Below are positions 20,047 to 31,335 of a stretch of 64,000 bases of DNA, one piece after another. Within the stretch, counting starts at the first letter, position 1, and the number at the start of each line of letters is the position of its first letter. A model generated the notes under the pieces. That model had not been told where the DNA came from, did not search any database, and was given only the letters and a program-made list of their open reading frames with translations. The DNA lies in contig OZ059836.1 in assembly GCA_964057195.1 (NCBI GenBank), positions 21,444,279 through 21,508,278 of the forward strand, in the 5' to 3' direction. Position numbers and translations under genes: made by a program. Source of the stretch: Orthosia cruda. Taxonomy: Eukaryota > Arthropoda > Insecta > Lepidoptera > Noctuidae.

Positions 20047-22158
20047 ACGTCCGTTTCGATGGCGCGGCCACGGCGTTTTTTTTTTAAAAAAAACTATGCC
20101 AAGATTATGTAAAAATTTGTAAAACTTGATTCCCAAAACCATAAATTTGTCAAAGTTATGGTTAAAAAGTTTTAAAGGTTTGAACGTGGCCGCGCCATTG
20201 AAACGCGGCGAACCGCGCGGCCACGGAGATCTTTAAAACTAAGCGTTGCAGAGACCTGAAATTTTGGCAGATAACAGATTGGATTTGTAAAAATATAGAA
20301 AAAAATCCTAGGTTTATATTTTAGGAGTTGTAAGACTAAAACCCCATGGCCGCGCCATTGAAACGGTGAAAAACACGTTATCGACGATATCTCGCTGAAA
20401 TAGCATCGCAGCGGTCTGAAGTTTTTTTTAAATCCTAGATTTGAATTTGTCAAAATATGTAAAAATACACAAAAAAATCCTAGGTTTATATATTAGGAGC
20501 TGTAAGACTAAAACCCCATGGCCGCGCCATTGAAACAGTGAAAAACACGTTATCGCCGATATCTCACTGAAAAAGCATCGCAGAGGTTTGAAGTTTTTTG
20601 TAAAACCTAGATTTGAATTTGTCAAAATATGTAAAAATACACAAAAAATACCTAGGTTTATATTTCAGGAGCTGTAAGACCAAAACCCTATGGCCGCGCC
20701 ATTGAAACGGTTAAAAACACGTTATCGCCGATATCTCGCTGAAAAATTATCGCATAGGACTGAAGTTTTTTGTAAAACCTAGATTTGAATTTGTCAAAAT
20801 ATATAAAAATACAAAAAAAAATCCTAGGTTTGTATTTCAGGAGCTGTAATACTAAAACCCTATGGCCGCGCCATTGAAACGGTGAAAAACACGTTATCGC
20901 CGATATCTCGCTGTAAAAGCAACGTAGAGGACTGAAGTTTTTTGTAAAACCTAGATTTGAATTTGTCAAAACTTGTTAAAATACAAAGAAAAATCCTAGG
21001 TTTGTATTTCAGGAGCTGTAAGACCAAAACCCTATGGCCGCGCCATTGAAACGGTAAAAAACACGTTATCACCGATATCTCGCTGAAAAAGCATCGCAGA
21101 GGTCTGAAGTTTTTTGTAAAACAAAAAACTTCAGACCTCTGCGATGCTTTTTCTAGATTCGAATTTGTCAACATAATTAAAAATACACCAAGAAATCCTA
21201 GGTTTATATTTCAGGAGCTGTAGTACTTTATCGCGTAGAAATAAGTTGTGGTTATCTATCGAAGAAAGAAAGAATTAGCGGTGTATTTTTTTGTAAACAA
21301 CGCCTATTATTGTGTAGAATTACCGATCATAGGCAAAAAAGTTTATTTTTTCATAGTAAAAAACTTTCAATACGTTTTGGATGTTCCGATAGGGTGACCA
21401 TGATTGTTTACAGAAAAATTTCCATCTGCAAGTATTAGAAACTATATCTCAAGGATTCTAAATTAAATTAAAATGAAACGATAACTAAAATACAAAACAT
21501 ATGTTTATTTCTTTAAAAATCACATGAATCACAGATTATTCAGTTAGCCCTCCGTACCGTTTATTAACTTATTAAATAACAAGTTTTGACAAATTCAAAT
21601 CTAGGTTTTACAAAAAACTTCAGTCCTCTACGTTGCTTTTTCAGCGAGATATCGGCGATAACGTGTTTTTTACCGTTTCAATGGCGCGGCCATAGGGTTT
21701 TGGTCTTACAGCTCCTGAAATATAAACCTAGGTATTTTTTGTGTATTTTTACATATTTTGACAAATTCAAATCTAGGATTTACAAAAAACTTCAGACCGC
21801 TGCGATGCTTTTTCAGCGAGATATCGTCGATAACGTGTTTTTCACCGTTTCAATGGCGCGGCCATGGGGTCTTACAGCTCCTAAAATATAAACCTAGGAT
21901 TTTTTTCTATATTTTTACAAATTCAATCTGTTATCTGCCAAAATTTCAGGTCTCTGCAACGCTTAGTTTTAAAGATCTCGGTGGCCGCGCGGTTCGCCGC
22001 GTTTCAATGGCGCGGCCACGTTCAAACCCTTAAAACTTTTTAACCATAACTTTGACAAATTTATGGTTTTGGGAATCAAGTTTTACAAATTTTTACATAA
22101 TCTTGACATAGTTTTTTTTAAAAAAAAAACGCCGTGGCCGCGCCATCGAAACGTACAC
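20047..22158. mobile_element. Foldback-like palindromic element with 172-bp tandem units
   Basis: 2112 bp between two copies of AGTTATAAG (20038-20046 and 22159-22167), a 9-bp target duplication. The ends are inverted repeats containing CGTTTCGATGGCGCGGCCA. Each arm is built of tandem units; in the left arm the motif CCGCGCCATTGAAAC recurs at 20350, 20522, 20694, 20866 and 21038, an exact 172-bp period, with an outer unit at 20190. The right arm holds fewer units in the opposite orientation. Long inverted arms of tandem subrepeats with 9-bp duplications resemble Drosophila Foldback elements. Apparent reading frames here are repeats of one another and not proteins. Confidence 0.8.
21085..21153. 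repeat. Perfect 33-bp hairpin inside the foldback-like element
   Basis: Arms 21085-21117 and 21121-21153 are exact reverse complements around a 3-base loop. The second arm copies part of the tandem unit backwards, as expected from a template switch during repair or replication. Confidence 0.9.
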
Positions 22159-22242
22159 AGTTATAAGTGACACGCCATTTGCCACTAATTGGGCACAGAT
22201 GTAGCCTCAAAACTCCTACTGAGAGTTCTAGTGGAAATACTT

Positions 22243-23338
22243 AAGAGGAAATGGGGTCGCAGAGCTCCGGAAGAATTTCCTTAATAAAAAGTCATAATTC
22301 GAGGTTTGTCTCTCTTCTATTTCTTCCTCCAATTTTGGACTAATTTAAAAGATATTTCATAAACTGGAAAAGTAAGATATACCCTATGCCTCTATGTTTT
22401 TCTTGTTACATTTCTATTTGTCAAAGGCGAATGGCAGGCTTGTATGGGCATTTCGTACCGCTAATAAAATTTCGTGTTTTGGGATATTTTTTGTTTTAAT
22501 TGGTAGTTAATTTCATAGATACTCGTAATCCCTTTTTAAATTCTTAGATTTTTAGAACTTGGGACGTAAAAGTTATAACCAGGTTTATTTTTTAAGGTTA
22601 TGTACTAGTGTACCAATGTAGTAAATTGTTACATATAGGTAAATGTTACATGTTGTGTAAAGTAAATGTTCTAAATTGTTTGTTGCTATCTTTGTAGTGT
22701 TTTACTTATCATTAAGTAGCTAGATTGAGATGAGGATCGTACCTACTCAGTGCATTAGGAGATACCTATGTCCAGCAGTGGACTGCAACAGTTTTATAAT
22801 GATGAGTTTGATTATTTTGAATGGTATTTCTATTTCTAAATAATTAATTATCATTTCAATATTTGTGTTATTTTACATCAGGCAACTTCTATAAACATAA
22901 CTGCGTTTAGTTTACGATTTATTACGTTTCTTTATTCAAATATTTTTATTTTTATTATTAATTAATCCGAAGTTCTAAAAATAGTAAACTTACATGAAAA
23001 TAAATGGTTTAGTTGCCTTAATAAGTGGTACAAATTCTATAACCGAACAACAAAAAAAGTATGCGTACATACAAAATCTGCCGTTCACTTTTGTACACTA
23101 AGCATCCGTTGACAGCGCAATTTTGAACATTTTTTGAGGGTTCTAGTGCTTCTAAAAATAATGTATCATCAAAAAGGTAAACATAGAGGCACAGTAAATA
23201 TCCTTATTTTTCAGAATTTGGAATATCTTTTAAATTGGTCCGATATTGGAGGAGGAAATAGGTGAGAGCCAAACCTCGAATTATGACTTTTTCTAAGGAA
23301 ATTCAGCCGGAGCTCTGCGACTCCATTTTCTCTTTACA
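22243..23338. mobile_element. Non-autonomous DNA transposon with long inverted repeats
   Basis: Left end GAGGAAATGGGGTCGCAGAG and right end, read inward, GAGAAAATGGAGTCGCAGAG begin inverted repeats that stay alignable for about 170 bp (CATAATTCGAGGTTTG, CCTCTATGTTT). The interior is AT-rich and non-coding. It interrupts an older repeat whose uninterrupted version is near 40390 (see findings). Target duplication is short, possibly TAC; superfamily not assigned. Confidence 0.7.
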
Positions 23339-23638
23339 ACTTGCGATTTGCAATAGAAAAGAAAACACCATTTTATTATGTTAGTGCACTATCAAAGTTC
23401 ACTGTTGTGTTGAACTGGTGTTTCTTTTCGTAGATACTTATCAAGGAGGCGCTATTTATTGGTGTTGATTATAATAACTTCATACAGTGTAGAAATATAG
23501 TTATAACGCATAACTTCCATTCGAAGAGTTAGTCACGTAAAATATGTACAAAAATGGTTAAAAGGATTTATTATGGTGCGACATCGTCTAACCCAGCTGC
23601 TTATTTCAGAAACAAGAAATGTTATACAATACAAATTA

Positions 23639-25502
23639 TAATAATAATATAATATAGCCTTTATTTCCAATCTTACTTAATAAAGTTTTACAAGTAAACT
23701 AACAACTAAAATAACTTAACTATACAACATAAGTTACTTAATTATTTACTTATCTATATATAATTTAATATTTGACACCGGTATTAAGATTGTTTTGCGT
23801 GCGATTTCGCAAAGGCCTCCCCTAGAGCTTGCCACATTCTCCTGTCATGGGTCATCCTCCCCCAAGTTACACCAGCGGTTTGCCGGATATCGTCTTCCCT
23901 TCTTAGACTCTGCCTCCCTCTATTTCTTTTATTTTGCCTTGGACACCATTCGGTTACGTCCTTCGCCCATTTTTCTTTCTTACTCCTCATCATATGTCCT
24001 GCCCACCTCCATTTAAGTTTATTAATGCAATATCTTACGTCGTTGGTTTTCGTTTGTTCTCTTAATGTTTCTAGTTTTATTCTGTCCTGTAACTTGACTT
24101 TGAGCATGCTTCTCTCCATACTGTGTTGGCAGGTTTCAAGTTTGTGCATATTTTGTTTCGTTAGGTTCCATGTTTGGCATCCATATGTCATGACGGGTAA
24201 AATGCATGAGTTAAATATTTTCTTCTTTGCTTTTATTGGTACCTGAGGGTTTTTCGACCACTTCTTGAAGGGACCAATATCTTTTCCATGCCAGCTGCAT
24301 TCTATTGCTTATTTCTTTTGTCGTAAGGTCATGTGGTGATATTATCTGTCCAAGGTACATATATTCTTCGACGTACTCAATTCTGGTGAATTTGACTGTG
24401 ATGGGGGTTTTCTTGTGGTTTGTCATTATTTTGGTCTTTTTAGAATTCATTGAGAGCCCTACTCTCTCGCTTTCGTACACAAGTTGCTCTAGCATTTCTT
24501 TCAGGCTTTTTGGATCTTGAGAAACCAGAATTAAAACGTCTGCAAATCTAAGATGATTTAGTTGTACACCGTTGAAGTTTAGTCCGTGTTTGCTCCACTC
24601 GAGACTTCTAAATATGTGTTCAAGCACTGCCGAGAAAAGTTTGGGAGAAAGAGGATCTCCCTGCCTTACTCCTCTATTTACGGGTAAGTACTTGCCTACT
24701 CTTTCAGTTTTTATTTTTGCCTTGTATATGTTCTGGATCAATCTTATGTACTTATTTTCAACTCCTTGCGATGCTAGCGTTTCCCATATTTTTGTGTGTT
24801 TCAACGAGTCAAACGCTTTGTTGTAATCAACAAATGCCAAATAATAGATGATACCGTATTCTTTACACTTCTGGATAACTTGTTTTATAGTGTATATGTG
24901 GACAATTGTTGAAAAATCGCTGCGAAATCCTGTTTGTTCTCGGGGTTGATTCTCGTCCAGAGTTCTTGTTAAACGGTATAACAGTACTTTAGAAAATATT
25001 TTGTAGACGTTCAACATAAGGCTGATGGGTCTATAGTTGGCTATGTTGTCTTTATTTCCTTTTTTATGAAGTAGTATTATGTTTGATATTGTCCACTGTC
25101 GATGTATGTATTCTGTGTCTAAAATTTCGTTAAATAGATCCGTGATGGTGTCTAGTATTAAATCTGATGTTACTATAATAATTTCGTTGGATATTCCATC
25201 TTCTCCTGGTGCTTTATCTCTTGTTTGTGATTTAATTGCCTTTTCTACTTCTTCTTTCAGAATGCAGGGAGTTTCTTCGTAATTATTAATGTCTATTGTT
25301 ATTGAATGATTATTCAGCTCTAGTAATTCGTTATTACTATACAGCTCACGGTAGTAATATGTGGCTATTTCTAGTATCTCAATTCTGTTTGTCCTGGATT
25401 TCTTATCTTTATGGTGTGTCATACTATCGATCCAGTATGTATTTTCTTTTAACTCTTTCCACGCTTTCTTAACTCCTCCTGATTTTTCTATGTAATGGTC
25501 AA
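23639..25502 (-). mobile_element. 5'-truncated RTE-like LINE
   Basis: Reverse transcriptase is encoded at 25422-24211 (KAPGEDGIS, ANYRPISL, DYNKAFDS, RGVRQGDPLSPKLF) and a C-terminal domain at 24191-23784 (MTYGCQTWNLT, WRWAGHMMRSK), separated by a frameshift near 24200. The catalytic FADD motif reads FADV, so the second aspartate is lost and the enzyme is presumably dead. There is no endonuclease domain, so it is 5'-truncated. The 3' end is a short (TAT)n-rich tail rather than poly(A), as in RTE elements. A 10-bp direct repeat ATACAAATTA flanks it at 23629-23638 and 25503-25512. Confidence 0.85.
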
Positions 25503-25512
25503 ATACAAATTA

Positions 25513-25782
25513 CACCTTTTTAAATGCAGATATAAATATTTTTTTAATAAAATTAATGCTTTTAGTAAATGTTGTGTCAAACAGAATAACCTATGGCATG
25601 CATAATAACTAATAACATATTGGTTAGATTTATACAACCGCAAAATTCTTAAAAGTCATCTTGGGATAAGCAGAAGGATAAGGTACATCAATAAGTTGTT
25701 GCCTTTATGACGCTGAATTATAAAAAAAGACATCGAATTACGAAAAGAATTCTCACAATAACTTTCCCGCCCTTTTTAAGCG
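25513..25782 (-). pseudogene. Moricin pseudogene psi3 (intron and exon 1 remnant)
   Basis: On the minus strand 25782-25756 encodes ALKKGGKVI, the end of exon 1, followed by a GTGAGA donor. The next 240 bp match the intron of gene 6 (57012-57180), sharing GTCAAACAGAATAACC and TACAACCGCAAAATTCTTA. The signal peptide and first half of the mature peptide are gone, cut at 25782 where an unrelated LINE fragment begins, and exon 2 is missing beyond the RTE LINE. A clear dead copy. Confidence 0.85.
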
Positions 25783-25789
25783 CTGTATA

Positions 25790-25999
25790 CATATTCGTAG
25801 TCCATCTGACTGTGAATATGTACAATCTGCACATCATATCTTAAGGGAGTGTATTCTTTGGCAGAATGAACGCAATACTATGTTGAATAATGTACAGGCT
25901 GTATCAGGAGCTGTTTACTATACGGACCTTGTGGAAACTAGAACAAATTTTCATGCGTTCAAGCGCTTTTGCCATACCTATTATTGGAATCAAATATAA
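25790..25999 (+). mobile_element. C-terminal scrap of a LINE
   Basis: The frame around 25803-25999 reads SPSDCEYVQSAHHILREC and ends FCHTYYWNQI-stop. The C-X-H-C arrangement matches the zinc-knuckle-like C-terminus of jockey/R1-type LINEs. It abuts the broken moricin exon of psi3. Confidence 0.6.
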
Positions 26000-26746
26000 C
26001 AGCTCACAATGTTAGGACCCATTAATATTAATGCTAATGTTTATCCGTGGTGCTAGGCAACTGGGCTTATCCCAGTTGTAAACGACCCTTTGTGCATATT
26101 GGTCTTGTTTGTTCTGTCTCCTGCTTGATATGGAGGGAAGTGGAAATTTGTATTTTTCTTACTCCTCCATTTTCTTTTCTGATTAATTTCGTTGCGGAAT
26201 CCAAGACAGTTAAATTCATTCTCCGGGACTTCGTCGAGCTTCATTGCCTCGGCGCTTTTCTGGTGGTCGCCACTGTTGATTCTGGCTTTCAGGAGTTGCA
26301 GTGGTTTGGGAATAGTGCGGTGGGACCGTCCCAAAAAAAAAATACCCAGTTAATAAATGATTGTTAACGCATTAATTTAGAATAAAAATCCTTATACCCT
26401 ATCAGCATTCATTCATCCCTTTCTTAATTAAATATTTGCACCTCCATTATTGAATTCCGTGCAAATATTCAAATAAAAATATTTACACCTTCATTATTGA
26501 ATTATGTGTAAATATTAAGTTAATTAACACAACAATGATTATAACTAGAGAGTCTTCATATTTTAAATTAATGTATGTAAATCAATTGAGGACCATTGTT
26601 AACATGGACACTTTTAGGCATTCTGTGTACAAGAAGCCCTCAAATTTCACTATAGCATTTGGTTACGCTTCCTAATTTATAGTTCATATTTTATTACATC
26701 ACCATAGGGCGATTGAAAGGCATTGGTATACTAGTTCCAGTTCTAG
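26000..26746. other. Unassigned, open on both strands at 26047-26367
   Basis: 26053-26334 is open on the minus strand (LLKARINSGDHQKSAEAMKL) and 26047-26367 on the plus strand, with higher GC than the surroundings; probably a transposon remnant. At 26440-26525 a 40-bp unit flanked by AATATTTGCAC/GTGCAAATATT is repeated twice. Confidence 0.35.
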
Positions 26747-27191
26747 TGTTTTGGTGGTATTCCGCGCGGTGCGCGACAGCCGTTACGTCGCAGCCAACGA
26801 TGGCCGCCAGCGATGGTGGTCAGTCTCTTACCAACCAGAGCGGAGATGCGCGCACGCGTCATCTCGCCAAAAACTCTTAATTGAACCTACATGGAAAGTG
26901 TTATCTGTATTACCTAGACCTACTGTGTTGTGTACCGCTGGCCAGCATAGTGTACCTAGTCTAGGAGCTGAACTTCTCGAACGTGGTATCTGCATCTGCA
27001 TGGGAATCGCTGTTTCAAAGGTATGTGGCATAATTAGTAAATTGAACTTTATCCATTGCCTTTCGTCTCATCTGCGTACTTTTCTCCTTCAATTTAGCAC
27101 TGCTGAATCAGCAATTATAGCCTAGATTACTCTAATAATTTAGGTTCAATCGCGTGTGATTTTGCTAGTAATCTTCTAGAGGTTTTACGCA
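26747..27191 (+). repeat. 5' LTR of the BEL/Pao element
   Basis: The right boundary (TACGCA) is fixed by comparison with the truncated 3' LTR; the left boundary at TGTTTTGG is a guess from the usual TG start. An open frame across it (26751-27125) is not considered a gene. Confidence 0.65.
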
Positions 27192-27213
27192 CCATTTTGG
27201 TCCTTCAAACTGG
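27192..27213 (+). promoter_or_regulatory. Primer-binding-site region of BEL/Pao
   Basis: CCATTTTGGTCCTTCAAAC follows the LTR. A TTTTGGTCCTTC stretch just inside the 5' LTR is characteristic of insect BEL/Pao elements as I remember them. Confidence 0.5.
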
Positions 27214-28592
27214 TTAAATTAAATTTGGGCCTATTTACAGCCTAATTTAAGTCCTAAAAGTCTAAATTTAAGCAAAAAGTTTGGGAAATTTCCATATTAA
27301 TTGCAGATAATCACACAATTCTCGCCTCTATTGCGTTGGGAATAAGGCTGGCTGCCTTGCGTGTAGTACTTTCTACCGGCAAATTAATTGTTAACGTAAA
27401 TCTTTAATTTCACTAATTGAAACTCCGAAAAATACATTTAATTGAATATCAACGTTGATTCATATCGCTAAATAAGTTTATTTAATAAATCAGTTAATTT
27501 TCGGCGTAATAACATATTTTTTTGTTCGTGTTTGAAAATTGTGGGTAGTTTGTTAAAACATTCGTTCAAGTTGGCCTACGTGACTGTGGAATATTCCAGT
27601 TCTTGTTATCGTACGGTTAATTTTTATCTACGCATTGGAAGCTTTTATATATTTTTCTAATCGAGATTTGCAGAACGAGTGACATTGATTATTTTACGAT
27701 ACACTACTACTGTTGGTTCGTTATGTAAATGCCTACTATACTCGTATTGCACGAGTAGGTATTCTTTATAATTCTAGACTCAACCGCATTTGATTAATTA
27801 TTGCAATTAACCAGATTATCATTGCGTCGCGTGTTATTTTATTTTGTAAGGTAACTTGATCTTTTGATAGGAACCTTCAGGTAAAATAACAGATTTGTAT
27901 AAACTTTACGCGTTTAGTTCTCCTCATAGGAAACAGCCGTATATTTATACATATCACCCCCGCACCTAATTTGTAAACGTAGTACTTACTAGATAATTTA
28001 CTTCGAACGGTCATCTGCGTATTTACTTGTTAGGAATTTTATTGTGTTTTACGAAGGTATTTCGTTACGAACACAATCGCATCGCTTACGGAAATAAGTA
28101 CCATACTTGTTTCTAAGTTTCACACTTAACTTATTGTTGGTTAAGAATCTGTACATATTCTATGTATTGAGTAAGTTAATCTCATATAAATAGAATACTA
28201 CAAGGAAAAAAAAAATATCGCTTCGCATCCGACATAAATGTTAATTATCGGGTTGTAGGTATCTCTAAGCTAATCATAAATATAGGTAGATGGGTACGTT
28301 CATAAGGTATTTCGCGTGCTTACTATTTTATTTGTATTAGACTTTGTTACTTGTACGCGGTTCAAACTTTGTACGTTATTCAAACTTTGTACGCTTTATA
28401 TTTTTTTCACCTTACAATTCATTATTGTTAGGGTTCGCGTGTACGGATCGTTCCGTACTATTGTTCACGTAAGTTGTAAAATCTTTCGTTGAGTTATCAG
28501 TTTGATTGGATCACTAATTTCACTTACGCGGGTTCCGTAAAAGATAAAAATTTGTTATTTTTTTTGTTTCCATATTTTAACTTCTGTTCACT
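27214..28592 (+). other. Non-coding leader of the BEL/Pao element
   Basis: AT-rich, no long frame; lies between the primer site and the gag start codon at 28593. Unusually long at about 1.4 kb. Confidence 0.5.
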
Positions 28593-31088
28593 ATGACGGA
28601 CAAGGTTAAACTTAGATTGTTGGAAAGTAAACGCGACTCGTATTTCGCGCGGGTTCAAAGGATTTTGGATTCAACAGAATCTTTAACAACAGAAAGATTA
28701 CGTAATTCTTTAATTGCTCAGGCTAAACAAATTGACGGCCAACGTAGCGAATTCAATGAGATAATGGACGAGATAAATATGTTAAAATTGACATTGGATC
28801 CAAAGTGCGAAATAAGCTATAGTGCCTTACATTCATTTGATGAGTTGGTCGGCGAGATAAAATTTGCTTTTTTTTAGTTAATGAATAACTGAATCAACTG
28901 TTTCCAAGGAACCTAGCCCGACAGTGAGCCCTAGTGCTCATCATATAAAGGTACCTAAAATTGAGCTGCCTGCCTTTGACGGTGATATTCAGAGCTTTCC
29001 GTTCTTTTATGAGACTTTCAAACGTATTATACATACGAACGCAGATTTATCAGATTCTGATCGCATTCATTATGTGTTGAGTTGTCTAAAGGGAAAGGCT
29101 AGGAGTGTGGCAGTAGGTATTGTACCTTCTGGCGATAATTACCGCGTGGTCTGGGATGCGCTTATCGCAAAGTACCTGGATACTCGCGCGCTCGCCACTA
29201 ATTATCTAAATCAACTGTTCTCATTGAAGTCGTTCGGAACGACACCCACTAATATTGAACAAGGTTTCGATAAATTAACTTCTACGGTTGCTGGACTCAA
29301 ACAATTAAAAATACATAACTTGGAAGATTTTATATTTATTCATTGGGGTCTTAAGTTAGTAGACTCAGATACAGCAAAACATTTTGAAATGTCGCTTCGT
29401 AATCAACAAGAGTTGGATTATGATTATTTCGTAAAGTTTGTTCGTGAACAAGTAAAAATCTTACATCGTATCTCTTATGCGGCAACTAAGCCCGCCCCCG
29501 CAGGTAGACCCAGCACCTCATCTATGGTATCGCAGGTGTTTGTGGCTACTGAATCTAAATGTTCACTCTGTCAATTCCCGCATAAAAATTTGTATACGTG
29601 CAAAGCGTTTCAAAAGTTGAGCGCGGATAGTAGATTTAAGTTTGTAAAAGACAATCACAGATGCGTTAACTGCCTAAGTAGCCAACATACCGTCTCTAAG
29701 TGCCTATCTAAGTCAACATGTAGGAAATGCAACGGAAAGCATCATTCCTTATTGCATTTTGAGCAATCGACGCAAGCCCCTGCGCTGGCGCCCGCTAGCG
29801 ACCCAGCCTCCGTTTCTGCGGCCGACCCAGCTACTTCTGATCGTGTGGCGTTGTGTACGCATTCTTCTGCTCAAATCCAGGCCACACGTAGTACAGAAGT
29901 TCTGGCTACTGCCAAGGTGTTAGTGGCGGGTAGCAAGGGTAAGGGCGAGGTGGTTAGATGTCTTTTGGACCCTGGGTCGCAAAAGAATTATATGACATCG
30001 CGTTGCTGCCGTATGCTCGGTCTAACTATACATACGGACTCAATAACTACCGTTCGTGGTATTGGTGGCACATCGCAGCCCGTTCGCGGCTCAGTGAATC
30101 TTACGTTCAGCTCACGGTTTTGCTCGCAGCCTAGGTATAGAATTGACGCTCTAGTCTTGGATCAGATAACCGGGCAGCTTCCTCTGGGTGCTATAGATAC
30201 TGCCGAATTGAAGCATATTGATCCTAAACTTCTCGCTGATGACAGCTGGGGTGTGCCAGGTAATATTGACATGTTACTTGGAGTCACGTTGTTCGCTAAG
30301 TTATTGCGACCCGGTCCCGTGACCAGCGCACCCGGTTGCCCCGATGCCTTGGAGACTATGTTCGGCTACATACTTCTAGGAGAAGCACCTATTATCGAAC
30401 CTTCAACTGATACTCTGTCTTTCTTTGCGAGTTCTTTCGATAACTTCGATCTTCGTAAGTTTTGGGAGATTGAAGATGTTACTGCTTCGTCCGTAGGGAG
30501 TGTGGATGATAAACACTGTGAAGAGTTTTATTGTAGCACAATTACCCGCGCTCCAAATGGCAAGTATGTTGCAGCTTTACCACTGAAAACAGACGCGTCA
30601 GCGTTAGGAAATTCTTTTGATATAGCTCGCAAGAGATTCCATAGCCTCAAAAGTAAACCTGAATCGCTTCCTAACGTCAAGTTTCTTTATGATGACGTCA
30701 TACGAGATTATCTACAGAACAATTATACTTCTTTGGTGCAAAATATTTTACCTGAATGTGAGTTGCCCAAACGAAATTGTAAGGAGCGAGAAATGGACTA
30801 CTATATTCCTCACCATGCTGTTATTCGAGAGGATAAAGTGACCACTAAGCTACGCGTGGTCCTAGATGCTAGTGCAAGTACAGATAACGGTACCTTGCTC
30901 AATGATATCCTGTACGCAGGTCCAGTCCTTCAGGCTGACCTTTTTAAAATCTTGTTAAATTTTAGGCTTTTTATTGTCGCTATTTCCGCAGATGTTAAAT
31001 CTATGTACCTACGTATAGGTATACGCCCACAAGATCGTTCGCTTCAACGTATCTTATATCGGTTTAATGAGGAAGAAGAACTTCAATT
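28593..31088 (+). pseudogene. BEL/Pao gag-protease-RT, frameshifted and truncated
   Basis: 28593-28877 (MTDKVKLRLLESKRDSYFAR) is the N-terminal gag helix region and ends at a stop just after a T8 tract. The main frame then runs from about 28880 to 31110. It carries the Pao gag domain (KIELPAFDGDIQSFPFFYET), zinc knuckles (CVNCLSSQHTVSKC, CRKCNGKHH), an aspartic protease with LLDPGSQ where DSG is usual, and the first RT block (LRVVLDASAST, ADVKSMYLRI). It breaks in a T-run before the RT catalytic motif. The family role is self-replication; this copy cannot encode RT activity, RNase H or integrase. Confidence 0.88.
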
Positions 31089-31100
31089 TTTTTTTTTTTT

Positions 31101-31335
31101 TAGTCTATGAGCTGCACTTCTCGAACGTGGCATCTGCATCTGCATGGGAATCGCTGTTTCAAAGGTATGTGGCATAATTAGTAAATTGAACTTTATCCAT
31201 TGCCTTTCGTCTCATCTGCGTACTTTTCTTCTTCAATTTAGCACTGCTGAATCAGCAATTATAGCCTAGATTACTCTAATAATTTAGGTTCAATCGCGTG
31301 TGATTTTGCTAGTAATCTTCTAGAGGTTATACGCA
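31101..31335 (+). repeat. Truncated 3' LTR of the BEL/Pao element
   Basis: Matches 26957-27191 base for base apart from about five changes, with no indels. Its 5' portion is missing; it starts right after a T-run and TAG at 31085-31103. Confidence 0.88.

Larger units (their letters stand above)
26747..31335 (+). mobile_element. BEL/Pao LTR retrotransposon, internally deleted
   Basis: Contains a 5' LTR (about 26747-27191), a primer-site region, a long leader, gag-pro and the start of RT, then jumps at 31088-31101 into the last 235 bp of the 3' LTR. The rest of RT, RNase H, integrase and the first part of the 3' LTR are missing. The 235-bp shared LTR segments (26957-27191 and 31101-31335) align without gaps and differ at only a handful of sites. 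No target duplication was found, so the left boundary is approximate. Confidence 0.85.

Noticed and set aside
20172..22033. Seven or more related 65-104 codon frames starting near MTNSNLGF
   Set aside because: They are the same frame in successive 172-bp tandem units on both arms of the foldback-like element, end abruptly at unit boundaries and have no splice or family support.
20047..22158. CRISPR-like array
   Set aside because: Regular repeats exist but at 172 bp with no unique spacers, in an animal genome; they form a transposon-like palindrome.
26751..27125. 124-codon frame before the BEL element
   Set aside because: Most of it lies in the LTR, proved by the 235-bp copy at 31101-31335.
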